Shown here: positions 15,252 to 23,016 of the stretch, piece by piece
Position numbering within the stretch: the first letter of the stretch is position 1
How the letters are laid out: each line of letters starts with the position of its first letter
Source of the DNA: Pseudoflavonifractor sp. An184
GTDB lineage: Bacteria; Bacillota; Clostridia; Oscillospirales; Oscillospiraceae
Assembly (NCBI RefSeq): GCF_002160305.1
Contig: NZ_NFKI01000020.1
Span: 1-59,004 of the forward strand
Reading direction: 5' to 3'
Length of the DNA stretch: 59,004 nt
Position numbers and translations under genes: made by a program
Notes under the pieces: generated by a model
What the model saw: only the letters and a program-made list of their open reading frames with translations
The model's database searches: none
Told to the model about the DNA's origin: nothing

Positions 15252-16166
15252 ATGAAGTATTTGATCTATGGGGCCGGGGGCATCGGGGGCTGTCTGGCCG
15301 CCTTCCTGGCCCAGGGTGGAAAGGACGTGTCCCTCATCGCCCGGGGCGCCCACCTGGAGGCCATTCAGAAAAACGGACTGGTGCTGGAGACCGGCCACGG
15401 CGCCTTCGCCGTCCCGGTGCGGGCCTGTGAGCAGGAGCAGGTGACCGACAAGCCGGACGTGATCTTTGTGTGCGTGAAGGGCTACTCCCTGGAGGGGACC
15501 CTCCCCACCCTGAAGCGGCTCTCGGACGGGCACACCATCGTCATTCCCCTGCTGAACATCTACGGCACCGGCGCCCGGCTCCAGCCGGAGCTCTCCCCCG
15601 CCCTGGTCACCGACGGGTGCATCTACATCGCCGCCGAGATCAAGGCCCCCGGCACCGTCCACATGAGCGGAGACATCTTCCGGGTGGTGTTCGGCCCCCG
15701 CACGCCGGAGGAGTACCGCCCGGAGCTGGAGGAGGCCGCCCGGGACCTGAACGACTGCGGAATCGAGGGCATTTTGTCCCAAAACATCCAGCGGGACGCG
15801 CTGATGAAGTTCTCGGTGGTGTCCCCCATGGCGGCCTGCGGCATCTACCACAACATCCAGGTGGGGGGCATGCAGGCGCCGGGGCAGCCCCGGGAGGACT
15901 TTAAGGCGCTGGTGGCGGAGGTCGGGGCCCTGGCCCAGGCCATGGGCTTCCCCTTCCCCGAGGACCCGGTGGCCCGGAATCTGGCCATCCAGGACGCCCT
16001 GGACCCGGACGCCTCCACCTCCCTGAAGCGGGACCTGGACGCGGGAAAACCCTCCGAGGTGGACGGGCTCATCTTTGAGGTGGTCCGCCTGGGCCGGAAG
16101 TACCACGTCCCCACCCCCATGTACGACAGGGTGGCCGCCAAGCTGGGCTTCAACTTGGAGGAGTAA
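15252..16166 (+). CDS. Ketopantoate reductase family protein (ApbA/PanE)
   Basis: A 304-residue NADPH-dependent reductase. The N-terminal Rossmann motif is GAGGIGG (residues 7-13), followed by the ApbA domain (DVIFVCVKGY, with the conserved Lys) and the C-terminal helical domain (about 165-300: RDALMKFSVVSPMAA). The family reduces 2-dehydropantoate to pantoate in coenzyme A synthesis, but many paralogues act on other 2-oxoacids and no other pantothenate gene is nearby. Start ATG 15252 begins at the Rossmann strand; an earlier in-frame codon at 15204 lies over the -10 box. It heads a four-gene chain. Confidence 0.85.
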   Translation: MKYLIYGAGGIGGCLAAFLAQGGKDVSLIARGAHLEAIQKNGLVLETGHGAFAVPVRACEQEQVTDKPDVIFVCVKGYSLEGTLPTLKRLSDGHTIVIPLLNIYGTGARLQPELSPALVTDGCIYIAAEIKAPGTVHMSGDIFRVVFGPRTPEEYRPELEEAARDLNDCGIEGILSQNIQRDALMKFSVVSPMAACGIYHNIQVGGMQAPGQPREDFKALVAEVGALAQAMGFPFPEDPVARNLAIQDALDPDASTSLKRDLDAGKPSEVDGLIFEVVRLGRKYHVPTPMYDRVAAKLGFNLEE

Positions 16167-16168
16167 CC

Positions 16169-16654
16169 ATGCTCAATACAACGCTCTGTTATATCCGTCG
16201 GGGTGATGACTACCTGATGCTCCACCGGATCAAGAAGAAAAACGACCTGAATCAGGACAAGTGGATCGGCATCGGCGGCAAGTTCGAGGACAAGGAGAGC
16301 CCGGAGGACTGCCTCCTCCGGGAGGCCCGCGAGGAGACCGGCCTCACCCTCACCGACTACCGCTACCGGGGGATCGTCACCTTTGTCTCCGACCGCTGGC
16401 CCACCGAGTATATGCACCTGTTCACCGCCGACGGCTTCACCGGGGAGCTGAAGGAGTGCGCCGAGGGGGTGCTGGAGTGGATTCCCCGGGACCGCCTGCT
16501 GGAGATCCCCCACTGGGAGGGGGACGCCATCTTCCTGGACCTGATCGCCCGGGAGGACCAGCCCTTCTTCTCCCTGAAGCTGTGCTATGAGGGGGACGCC
16601 CTGGTGGAGGCGGTGCTGGACGGCAGACATATAAAAGGAGGTTCCGCGCCATGA
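16169..16654 (+). CDS. NUDIX hydrolase (MutT/8-oxo-dGTP diphosphatase-like)
   Basis: A 161-residue protein with an intact Nudix box: GGKFEDKESPED, then LLREAREETGL (about residues 36-58), giving the GX5EX7REUXEEXGU pattern. The short length and opening strand CYIRRGDDYLMLHR fit enzymes that clean oxidised nucleotides from the pool, but substrate cannot be read from sequence. It starts two bases after the panE-like gene and its stop overlaps the epimerase start (ATGA), so the chain is a tight operon. Confidence 0.85.
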   Translation: MLNTTLCYIRRGDDYLMLHRIKKKNDLNQDKWIGIGGKFEDKESPEDCLLREAREETGLTLTDYRYRGIVTFVSDRWPTEYMHLFTADGFTGELKECAEGVLEWIPRDRLLEIPHWEGDAIFLDLIAREDQPFFSLKLCYEGDALVEAVLDGRHIKGGSAP

Positions 16655-17553
16655 TCTATACCATTCAGAATGAATTTCTCACCGTCCGGGTGGAGGACCT
16701 GGGGGCCCAGCTCTCCTCCATCCAGGCCCCCGACGGCACCGAGTACCTGTGGCAGGGCGACCCGGACATCTGGGCCCGCCGGGCCCCCATCCTGTTCCCC
16801 TTCATCGCCCGGCTGCGGGAGAACACCTACTGTCTGGACGGACAGCCCTACGCCATCTCCACCCACGGCTTTGCCCGGGACATGGTGTTCTCCCTGGTAG
16901 AGCAGGGGGAGGACCACATCTCCCTCCAGCTCGCCGACACCCCGGAGACCCGGAAGGTCTACCCCTTCTCCTTCTCCCTGACGGTGACCTACACCCTGGA
17001 GGGGAACCGCCTGAAAAAGTGCCACCGGGTGGAGAACCGCTCGGACAAGGACATGTACTACGAGCTGGGGGCCCACGACGGCTTCCGGGCCCCGGTGGAG
17101 CCCGGCGTCCCCATGTCCAGCTGGTCCATCCGCCTGCCCGGCGTGGAGCGCGTCCAATTTTACGGCATGGATGAGAGCTGCACCCTCACCCCCAAGGGGG
17201 AGGCCATCCCCCTTGAGAACGGGAAGCTCCCCCTCACCCCCTCCACTTACGGGCTGGACACCATGGTGCTGGACCGCCCGCCTCGGGCCACGGCCCAGCT
17301 GGTGGACGGCTGGGGCCACCCCCGGGTGACGGTGGAGTTCCCCGACTTCGACTATCTGGGGCTTTGGACGGCGGATAAACCCTTCGACACGGGGTATGTG
17401 TGCATCGAGCCCTGGTCCTCCCTCCCCGACGCAACTTTCGTGGGGCGGGAGCTGTCCCAAAAGGCTGGGGTGCGCCGCTTGGCCCCCGGTGAGAACGAGG
17501 AGCTGTCCTATCTCACCACCATCAACCATCGAGACAAGGAGGAAGATGGATGA
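16651..17553 (+). CDS. Aldose 1-epimerase (galactose mutarotase-like)
   Basis: A 300-residue beta-sandwich enzyme of the LacX/YeaD-like mutarotase group: HGFARDMVFS around residue 72, GAHDGFRAPVEPG around 140, and a C-terminal CIEPWSSLPD that supplies the catalytic glutamate. It interconverts alpha and beta anomers of sugars. AAAAGGAGG lies just before the ATG. The end overlaps the next gene by four bases (ATGA). Confidence 0.85.
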   Translation: MIYTIQNEFLTVRVEDLGAQLSSIQAPDGTEYLWQGDPDIWARRAPILFPFIARLRENTYCLDGQPYAISTHGFARDMVFSLVEQGEDHISLQLADTPETRKVYPFSFSLTVTYTLEGNRLKKCHRVENRSDKDMYYELGAHDGFRAPVEPGVPMSSWSIRLPGVERVQFYGMDESCTLTPKGEAIPLENGKLPLTPSTYGLDTMVLDRPPRATAQLVDGWGHPRVTVEFPDFDYLGLWTADKPFDTGYVCIEPWSSLPDATFVGRELSQKAGVRRLAPGENEELSYLTTINHRDKEEDG

Positions 17554-17792
17554 AACCGGAATATGTGAATACCTTTGCTCTGCGCAAAGTGGTCAATAAG
17601 GACGGTGAGGCGCTGGAGATCACCCTGGACGCCTCCCACAAGTATATGGAAAACAATGTCACTGTCACCTCCAACGGTCTGGAGAACGTAGCCACCCCCG
17701 CCTCCGACCAAGTGGCCTCACTGGTAATGAACCGGCAAACCGCCATCTCCCTGCGAAATCTGCTGGTCCAGACTTTGGATGGAGAGACCTGA
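17550..17792 (+). CDS. Small hypothetical protein at the end of the operon
   Basis: 80 residues, MKPEYVNTFALRKVV at the start, LVQTLDGET at the end. No membrane segment or cysteine motif; not recognised. GGAGG precedes the ATG, and the ATGA overlap with the epimerase gene and low alanine/glycine content support real translation. Followed after about 90 bp by a long terminator-like hairpin. Confidence 0.65.
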   Translation: MKPEYVNTFALRKVVNKDGEALEITLDASHKYMENNVTVTSNGLENVATPASDQVASLVMNRQTAISLRNLLVQTLDGET

Positions 17793-17879
17793 AAAAAATT
17801 CACCACTCTCGGGTGAATGCCGGCGAGGCAGTGTCAAACGCGAATTAAACTGAACGGCTGACGAATTGGTACGGTTAAA

Positions 17880-17926
17880 AGAACCGGCGTGCTATTTCAT
17901 TGCGAAATAACACGCCGGTTTTCCAC
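17880..17926. terminator. Long bidirectional hairpin
   Basis: AACCGGCGTG(C)TATTTC pairs with GAAATAACACGCCGGTT across a five-base loop, with A-rich and T-rich flanks. It ends the operon at its left. Confidence 0.75.
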
Positions 17927-18000
17927 GCACCTGTGCCAGCTTTGGATGGGACGACTAAAATCAGTCTTTGTTATTGATAGAATCGTTGCAGGAGAACTGC

Positions 18001-18122
18001 CCGACCGGCCTTCTGGCCGGCGGCGCTTTTGCGCCGTACGAGTGTTTTGCCGCAGGCAAAACCTCGGCGCAGGCGGAATCCACTTCCGCCGAGCATTTGA
18101 ATCACCGAAGGGTGGAGGCCGC
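18001..18122 (+). repeat. Hairpin-array element, copy A2
   Basis: Four stem-loops in series: CCGGCC-ttct-GGCCGG, CGGCGC-tttt-GCGCCG, GTTTTGCC-gca-GGCAAAAC and GGCGGAA-tccac-TTCCGCC, then GAGCATTTGAAT. Compared with A1 and A3, both strands of hairpins three and four differ together, so pairing is retained although the sequence is not. It lies at the left border of an AT-richer island. Confidence 0.8.
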
Positions 18123-18290
18123 CTATAAACGCCGATATTCATACGTTTTAACCTCCGTATCTGTTTGATTGTTTCTGCTGTGTCCCGCCCAAACCGACTG
18201 AGGGACTTCACTAAAATTAGGTTACCAGGGGCTTTTTTGTGCTGTCCGTATAATCTGGGGCTGTTCAACAATGTCGTGCGGGGCTTTGCA

Positions 18291-19583
18291 TCAAAGCAGC
18301 TCCTTCGTTTTTCTGGCGAGGTAAAGCGGTATATTCGTGATCTCGCCGTCCTTGCGATACCCCCGCTTTGAAAAGCGAATAGCGTGTTCAGGATGACGGT
18401 TAGCAATAAACCGCTTGAAAGACGGCGAGGACTTGTCTTCGCCGCCCTTCGCCTCAATTGGAATGATTTCTGTGCCGTTTTGCAATAAAAAGTCAATTTC
18501 TCCTGCTTTGTCTGAGTAATAGCGAGGCTCCACCGCAAACTGCCCGCGAAGCTGCTGCAAGACATAGTTTTCGGTCAGAGGCCCTTTGAACTGATAATCA
18601 GCTTTCAACAGAATCGCGCTGTTGTCGATACCCGCCATGTGTTTGAGAAGCCCTGTGTCAAATAGGAACAGCTTGAATTGATCGAGCTTATCAAAGGCGG
18701 AAAGAGGATGCTCCATCTTGGAGACATTGTAGATACGGTTGAGCATACCGGCTGAGACAAGCCATTCAATCGCTTCCTCAAAGTCCCGTGCTCTGCCACC
18801 CTGCCGGACAGCGCCATAGACAAACTTCTCGTTGGATTTGGCAAGCTGAGAGACAATGCTGCGGAACACCATCAGAATGCGCCCACTGTTCACCTTCCCG
18901 TTGTGCTTGGAAAAATCGTTCTCGTAGATTTCCACGAGTTCTCGCTGGATTTGGGAAACTGCCGCAGGGTCTTTGTGGTTGACCCAAGAGACAACGCATT
19001 CCGGCATCCCACCGATGATCAGATAGTTGTTGTAGGCTTCCAGCAGACGGTTATGGAAGATTTTCTCAATGTGCTGGTCCTTCTGGATGCTTTCATAGTA
19101 AGTAAAGAGAGCAGGATCAATCGCTTCCAAAAATTCATCAAAGTAAAGCGGATACAGGTCGATTAGATTGACCATGCCAACCGGGTAGGACTTCGACCGG
19201 GCATGTAGTGTACCGAGTAGACTTCCAGCAGCGATGATATGATATTCGTTCGCTTTTTCTTTGAAATATTTGAGAGTATTCAGTGCCTCCGGGCATTCCT
19301 GCACTTCGTCGAAGATTACAAGAGTCTCCCCGGGCAAGATTTTTCTCCCTGCAATCATAGACAGCAACTCAATAATCCGTTGCGGATTCTTGTTCATCCC
19401 AAAAATAGATTTCAGCTCATCTTCCTCATCGAAATTGAAGTAGACAAAGCTGTCATAGTAACTTTGCCCGAACTCCTTCATGAGCCAAGTCTTGCCCACC
19501 TGCCGAGCGCCGCGAATGATCAGTGGCTTCCGTTCTGGGGCTTCCTTCCATTTTATGAGCTGTGAGAATGCGCTTCGTTTCAT
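18291..19583 (-). CDS. ATP-binding protein, AAA_14 / DUF4143 family
   Basis: A 430-residue protein. Walker A GARQVGKT at 25-32, Walker B TLVIFDEVQECP near 100, and a C-terminal DUF4143 domain (LTENYVLQQL, then EIDFLLQNG and PIEAKGG, a nuclease-like fold signature). The family is common on mobile or variable DNA and has no settled function. ATG 19583 with AGGTGG eight bases upstream is preferred over an in-frame GTG at 19595. Base composition (about 45-48% GC) is well below the flanking genes, consistent with transfer. It stands alone between copy A2 and the recombinase remnant. Confidence 0.85.
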   Translation of the reverse strand: MKRSAFSQLIKWKEAPERKPLIIRGARQVGKTWLMKEFGQSYYDSFVYFNFDEEDELKSIFGMNKNPQRIIELLSMIAGRKILPGETLVIFDEVQECPEALNTLKYFKEKANEYHIIAAGSLLGTLHARSKSYPVGMVNLIDLYPLYFDEFLEAIDPALFTYYESIQKDQHIEKIFHNRLLEAYNNYLIIGGMPECVVSWVNHKDPAAVSQIQRELVEIYENDFSKHNGKVNSGRILMVFRSIVSQLAKSNEKFVYGAVRQGGRARDFEEAIEWLVSAGMLNRIYNVSKMEHPLSAFDKLDQFKLFLFDTGLLKHMAGIDNSAILLKADYQFKGPLTENYVLQQLRGQFAVEPRYYSDKAGEIDFLLQNGTEIIPIEAKGGEDKSSPSFKRFIANRHPEHAIRFSKRGYRKDGEITNIPLYLARKTKELL

Positions 19584-19732
19584 GCGAATCACCACCTTTA
19601 TTTCATCCGAAAACAGTTTAACACATTTTTCCGGGTTTTACAACGAATATTACGCACATTTTTCCGACATTTTTCGATTGGAGAAACACATTTTTCTGAA
19701 ATCGAGGTTTTATATGATATTGTCATCTATGT

Positions 19733-19776
19733 GGGGCCGTATCTGTCATCGAACAGGATACGACCCCTCTTTTTTG
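19733..19776 (+). terminator. Terminator-like hairpin in the island
   Basis: GGGG(c)CGTATC pairs with GATACG(a)CCCC, followed by TCTTTTTTG. No gene ends just before it on the plus strand. Confidence 0.6.
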
Positions 19777-19814
19777 TTTTCAAAGCAGAAAATCAACAGG
19801 AGGAGGTGCTCCGT

Positions 19815-20255
19815 GTGATTCCGAGGAATCTGAATAGTTATGTCGGGGTGGTCAACCAACCACCTCTGCAGTGGGGTGGTGCGGGGAAACGGCTACTTCA
19901 CACTAACTTTGCCCCGGGCTATGCTCCAGAGCCGGAACAAAAGCCAGTGTGCCGGCAGTTCTCCCGCTGCGAGGATTGCCCTTACCCTTCTCACGGCTTT
20001 CTCTGCTGGAGCAGCGAGGATGACTGTATGCGAACCAGAATGAAAAAACTGAACAGAAAGGGGGCAAGGCATCTGCTTAACAGCGGAGAAAATATCACAA
20101 TGAAACAGATCCAAATATGGCTGGGACATAGTACCTATTCTACTACAGCAGACATCTACGCTCACCTGGATCACAATGCGCAGCAAGCTCCTGCAAATAC
20201 AATGAATGGTATGTTCACTCGCAGTGCCAAAGACCGTGCAGAGCAAGAAATATAA
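19815..20255 (+). pseudogene. Composite remnant: Cys-rich segment joined to the tail of a tyrosine recombinase
   Basis: A single frame of 146 codons with a strong AGGAGGAGG site before a GTG. Residues about 45-75 hold a cysteine cluster (VCRQFSRCEDCPYP, then GFLCW...DDC) of a type I link with conjugative-element ORFs but cannot name. Residues about 80-125 are the C-terminal end of a phage-type integrase: WLGHSTYSTTADIY contains the conserved His and the catalytic Tyr. The upstream catalytic Arg/Lys/His box and the whole N-terminus are missing, so it cannot be an active recombinase. It ends 32 bp from the tRNA-Ser 3' end, where an integrase gene would sit in an integrated element. Confidence 0.7.
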
Positions 20256-20286
20256 AAAGCTGGCAGTGTAACGTCACTGCCAGCTC

Positions 20287-20375
20287 TGGCGGAGACGGTG
20301 GGATTCGAACCCACGTGCGGTTGCCCGCAAACTGATTTCGAGTCAGCCCCGTTATGACCACTTCGATACGTCTCC
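20287..20375 (-). tRNA. tRNA-Ser(CGA)
   Basis: Minus-strand cloverleaf with acceptor GGAGACG/CGTCTCC, anticodon loop CTCGAAA (anticodon CGA), a long variable arm as expected for serine, a GGTTCGAATCC T-arm, and an encoded CCA end (20287-20289). The last 40 bases at the 5' side are repeated at 20548-20581. Confidence 0.95.
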
Positions 20376-20581
20376 ATGCTGTATTTCCAATGCTTTCCGG
20401 TTCCACGGAACGGCGAGAGCCGTGCGTAGAAAACGTTAGAAAGTGTTAGAAAAACCGTAGATATTGAGTTGTGAAAAAGCGTAGATAAACCGGAATCCCA
20501 GTAAAATCAATGGGTTGCGGGGTCAGGCGGAGAAATGACCTACACGTTTTCGAGTCAGCCCCGTTATAACCACTTCGATAC
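20336..20581. repeat. Attachment-site-like duplication of the tRNA-Ser 5' half
   Basis: A 34-base sequence running from the anticodon loop through the D-arm to base 7 of the acceptor stem occurs at 20336-20369, inside the tRNA, and at 20548-20581, with one mismatch. The second copy is not a tRNA: its acceptor and 3' half are absent. The intervening 178 bp carries short repeats (GTTAGAAA at 20435 and 20445; CGTAGATA at 20456 and 20480) that look like integrase arm sites. Read as the scar of an element once integrated at this tRNA. Confidence 0.7.
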
Positions 20582-20692
20582 CGCTGCAGATATGAGTACG
20601 CGCATGTGCGATGTGCGCCTGATAAGGATACCAGATTTTCAGCCAAAAATCAAGCGGCAGCCGGAGATTTCCTCCGGCCGCCGCCATTTTTC

Positions 20693-22141
20693 TTATTTCA
20701 TTTCGTGGCTGAGCAGCAGGGACTGCTTGATGTCCCACAGCTTTTGAGACAGGTCCACATAGTAGTTGTGGGGGTTCTCGAACCGCTTCACCTCGTCCCA
20801 CAGGGAGTCCACCTGCCGCTGGCAGTAGGCCCGGCTGGCCTGGAGGTTGGGGACCTGATAGACCAGCTTGCCCTGCTGGAAGATGGGCACCATGAGCTCC
20901 TTGGCTTCGATGTTGGTATACACCTTCCGCTTCCAGGTGGCGTCCGGATCAAAGAGCTCCAGGGGCTGCTCAAAGTCGATCTCCTCGTCGTGGAGGCAAA
21001 TCAAATCGGCCTCCGCCTTGCCCGTGGCCTTGGAGAAAATGCGGTAGATCTTCTTGAAGTGGGGGGTGGTAATCTTGGCGGCGTTCTCGCTGATTTTGAT
21101 TTTGGGGATGATGTTCCCGTTGTCGTCCTCGATGGCCACCAGCTTGTACACCCCGCCGAACACCGGCTCGCTGCGGGAAGTGATCAGCCGCTCGCCCACG
21201 CCGAAGGAGTCGATGCGGGCCCCCTGGCGCACCAGGTCCCGGATAATATACTCGTCCAGGGCGTTGGAGGCGATGATCTTACAGCCGGTCAGCCCCGCCT
21301 CGTCCAGCATCTCCCGGGCCTTCCGGGACAGGTAGGCCAGGTCGCCGGAGTCCAGGCGGATGCCGCACTTGGTGATGCCCTTGGGCTCCAGCACCTCCTT
21401 GAACACCCGGATGGCGTTGGGGACGCCGGATTTTAAGACGTTGTAGGTGTCCACCAGCAGGGTGGCGTTGTTGGGGTAGAGCTCGCAGTAGGTCTTGAAG
21501 GCGGTGTACTCGTCGGGGAACATCTGGACCCAGGAGTGGGCCATGGTGCCGGTGGCGGGAGAGCCGTAGTGCTGGTCGGCCATGGTGCAGGCGGTGGCCG
21601 AACAGCCGGCGATATAGCTGGCCCGGGCGCCCAGCAGAGCGCCGTCGGGGCCGTGGGCCCGGCGGGAGCCAAATTCCGCCACCGGGCGGCCCTCGGCGGC
21701 CCGGACGATGCGGTTGGACTTGGTGGCGATCAGGCACTGGTGGTTCAGGCACAGGAGCACGAAGGTCTCAATAAACTGGGCCTGGATGGCGGGGGCCCGG
21801 ACGGTGAGGATGGGCTCCCCCGGGAAGATGGGCGTTCCCTCCGGAACCGCCCAGATGTCGCCGGTGAAGGAGAAATTTTTCAGATAGTCCAGAAACTCCT
21901 CCGAAAAGCAGTCCTTGGACCGCAGATAGGCGATATCCTCCTCGTCAAAGTGCAGGTTCTCAATATACTCCACCACCTGGGCCAGGCCCGCCGCAATGGC
22001 AAAGCCGCCCTGGTCGGGGACTGAGCGGTAGAACACATCAAAATAGCAGATGCGGTCGGTCAAACCGGTTTGGAAATATCCGTTGCCCATGGTCAGCTCA
22101 TAAAAATCACAGAGCATGGTCATATTTGTTTTTGCTTTCAT
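20693..22141 (-). CDS. pncB: Nicotinate phosphoribosyltransferase
   Basis: A 482-residue enzyme that converts nicotinate and PRPP to nicotinate mononucleotide, the salvage entry to NAD. N-terminal TMLCDFYELTMGNGYF, the active-site EFGSRRAHGPDGALLGARA (about 155-173, with the histidine that is phosphorylated in the family), TMAHSWVQMF and CGIRLDSGDLAYLS are all characteristic. The form of about 480 residues is the usual Firmicutes one. AGGAGG is 11 bases before the ATG. A near-perfect palindrome lies between promoter and start (22165-22182). Confidence 0.93.
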   Translation of the reverse strand: MKAKTNMTMLCDFYELTMGNGYFQTGLTDRICYFDVFYRSVPDQGGFAIAAGLAQVVEYIENLHFDEEDIAYLRSKDCFSEEFLDYLKNFSFTGDIWAVPEGTPIFPGEPILTVRAPAIQAQFIETFVLLCLNHQCLIATKSNRIVRAAEGRPVAEFGSRRAHGPDGALLGARASYIAGCSATACTMADQHYGSPATGTMAHSWVQMFPDEYTAFKTYCELYPNNATLLVDTYNVLKSGVPNAIRVFKEVLEPKGITKCGIRLDSGDLAYLSRKAREMLDEAGLTGCKIIASNALDEYIIRDLVRQGARIDSFGVGERLITSRSEPVFGGVYKLVAIEDDNGNIIPKIKISENAAKITTPHFKKIYRIFSKATGKAEADLICLHDEEIDFEQPLELFDPDATWKRKVYTNIEAKELMVPIFQQGKLVYQVPNLQASRAYCQRQVDSLWDEVKRFENPHNYYVDLSQKLWDIKQSLLLSHEMK

Positions 22142-22164
22142 TCCGGGGCTGCCTCCTCATTTGA

Positions 22165-22222
22165 AGGGTGACATGACACCCTAGGTTGGCTTTATTATAC
22201 TCGTTTCCCAAGGAAAAGGCAA
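22165..22222 (-). promoter_or_regulatory. pncB promoter with palindromic operator
   Basis: On the minus strand, TTGCCT (22217-22222), 17 bp, TATAAT (22194-22199). Immediately downstream is AGGGTGACATGACACCCT (22165-22182), an 18-bp dyad with 16 of 18 positions symmetric. Its position fits repression. NAD-salvage genes in Firmicutes are often controlled by NiaR; assigning that protein here is inference. Confidence 0.65.
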
Positions 22223-22324
22223 GGAAAAGCGGCTGCTTTTGTAAATTCCCCGTTAAGAAGGATACCCGGAACAAATTGGGGCATACTGGAAGCGGACCCA
22301 AATAATCTGAGGAGGGACTGTTCC

Positions 22325-22942
22325 ATGCCAGAGAAAACCGAAGCCTTTGCCCACAGTCAGACCCGGGAAAACCTGATGCGGGCCTTTGCGGGGGAGAGCC
22401 AGGCCCGCAACCGCTACACTATTGCCGCCGGAATCGCCCATAAGAGCGGCCTGGAGGTCATTCAGGGGCTGTTTCTGTTCACCGCCGGCCAGGAGAAGGC
22501 CCACGCCAAACAGTTCTACCGGCAGCTCCACGACCTGGGCGGACAGACCATCCGGGTGGACGGCACCTATCCGGTGGACCTGTACGCCGACCTGCTGGAC
22601 TATCTGCGGGCGGCCCAACACAACGAATACGGGGAGTGGGAGCACGACTACGCCAGCTTCGCCCGCACCGCCATGGAGGAGGGATTTCCCCTGGTGGGCA
22701 AACTCTTTGAGAATATCGCCAACGTGGAGAAGATCCACGGGGACCGGTTCGGCCGGTATGCGGACATGCTGGAGCAGGGCCAGCTGTTTGCCAGCGACAC
22801 AAAGGTGGAGTGGATGTGCCTGAACTGCGGCTATGTGGTGGATGCCACCGCCGCTCCGGCCCACTGCCCGGTGTGCCGCCACCCCCAGGGCTACTTCGTC
22901 CGGGTGGAGCTGGCGCCCTACCACAGCGGGCCGGTGAAATAG
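22325..22942 (+). CDS. Rubrerythrin
   Basis: A 205-residue peroxide-reducing non-heme iron protein of anaerobes. The ferritin-like diiron domain spans about 10-150 with the repeated glutamate pattern (AGESQARNRYT; AGQEKAHAKQF; EWEHDYASFARTAMEEGF; ANVEKIHGDRF). The C-terminal rubredoxin domain has CLNCGY and CPVCRHPQGYF, the four Cys that bind one iron. It takes electrons from NADH via rubredoxin-type carriers to reduce H2O2. GAGGAGGG precedes the ATG. It has its own transcription unit. Confidence 0.94.
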   Translation: MPEKTEAFAHSQTRENLMRAFAGESQARNRYTIAAGIAHKSGLEVIQGLFLFTAGQEKAHAKQFYRQLHDLGGQTIRVDGTYPVDLYADLLDYLRAAQHNEYGEWEHDYASFARTAMEEGFPLVGKLFENIANVEKIHGDRFGRYADMLEQGQLFASDTKVEWMCLNCGYVVDATAAPAHCPVCRHPQGYFVRVELAPYHSGPVK

Positions 22943-22950
22943 ACAAAACA

Positions 22951-22995
22951 ACGGGCTGTATGTGTACAAAAACACATACAGCCCGTATCTTTATT
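22951..22995. terminator. Terminator between rubrerythrin and the esterase gene
   Basis: ACGGGCTGTATGTGT / ACACATACAGCCCGT, a 15-bp stem with a six-base loop, A-rich on one side and T-rich on the other; it serves both convergent genes. Confidence 0.85.
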
Positions 22996-23016
22996 TTAGA
23001 AAAAAACAAAAAGTTA

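Noticed and set aside
20548-20581. A second tRNA gene right of tRNA-Ser
   Set aside because: Only the 5' half from acceptor base 7 to the anticodon loop is present; the 3' half and matching acceptor are missing.
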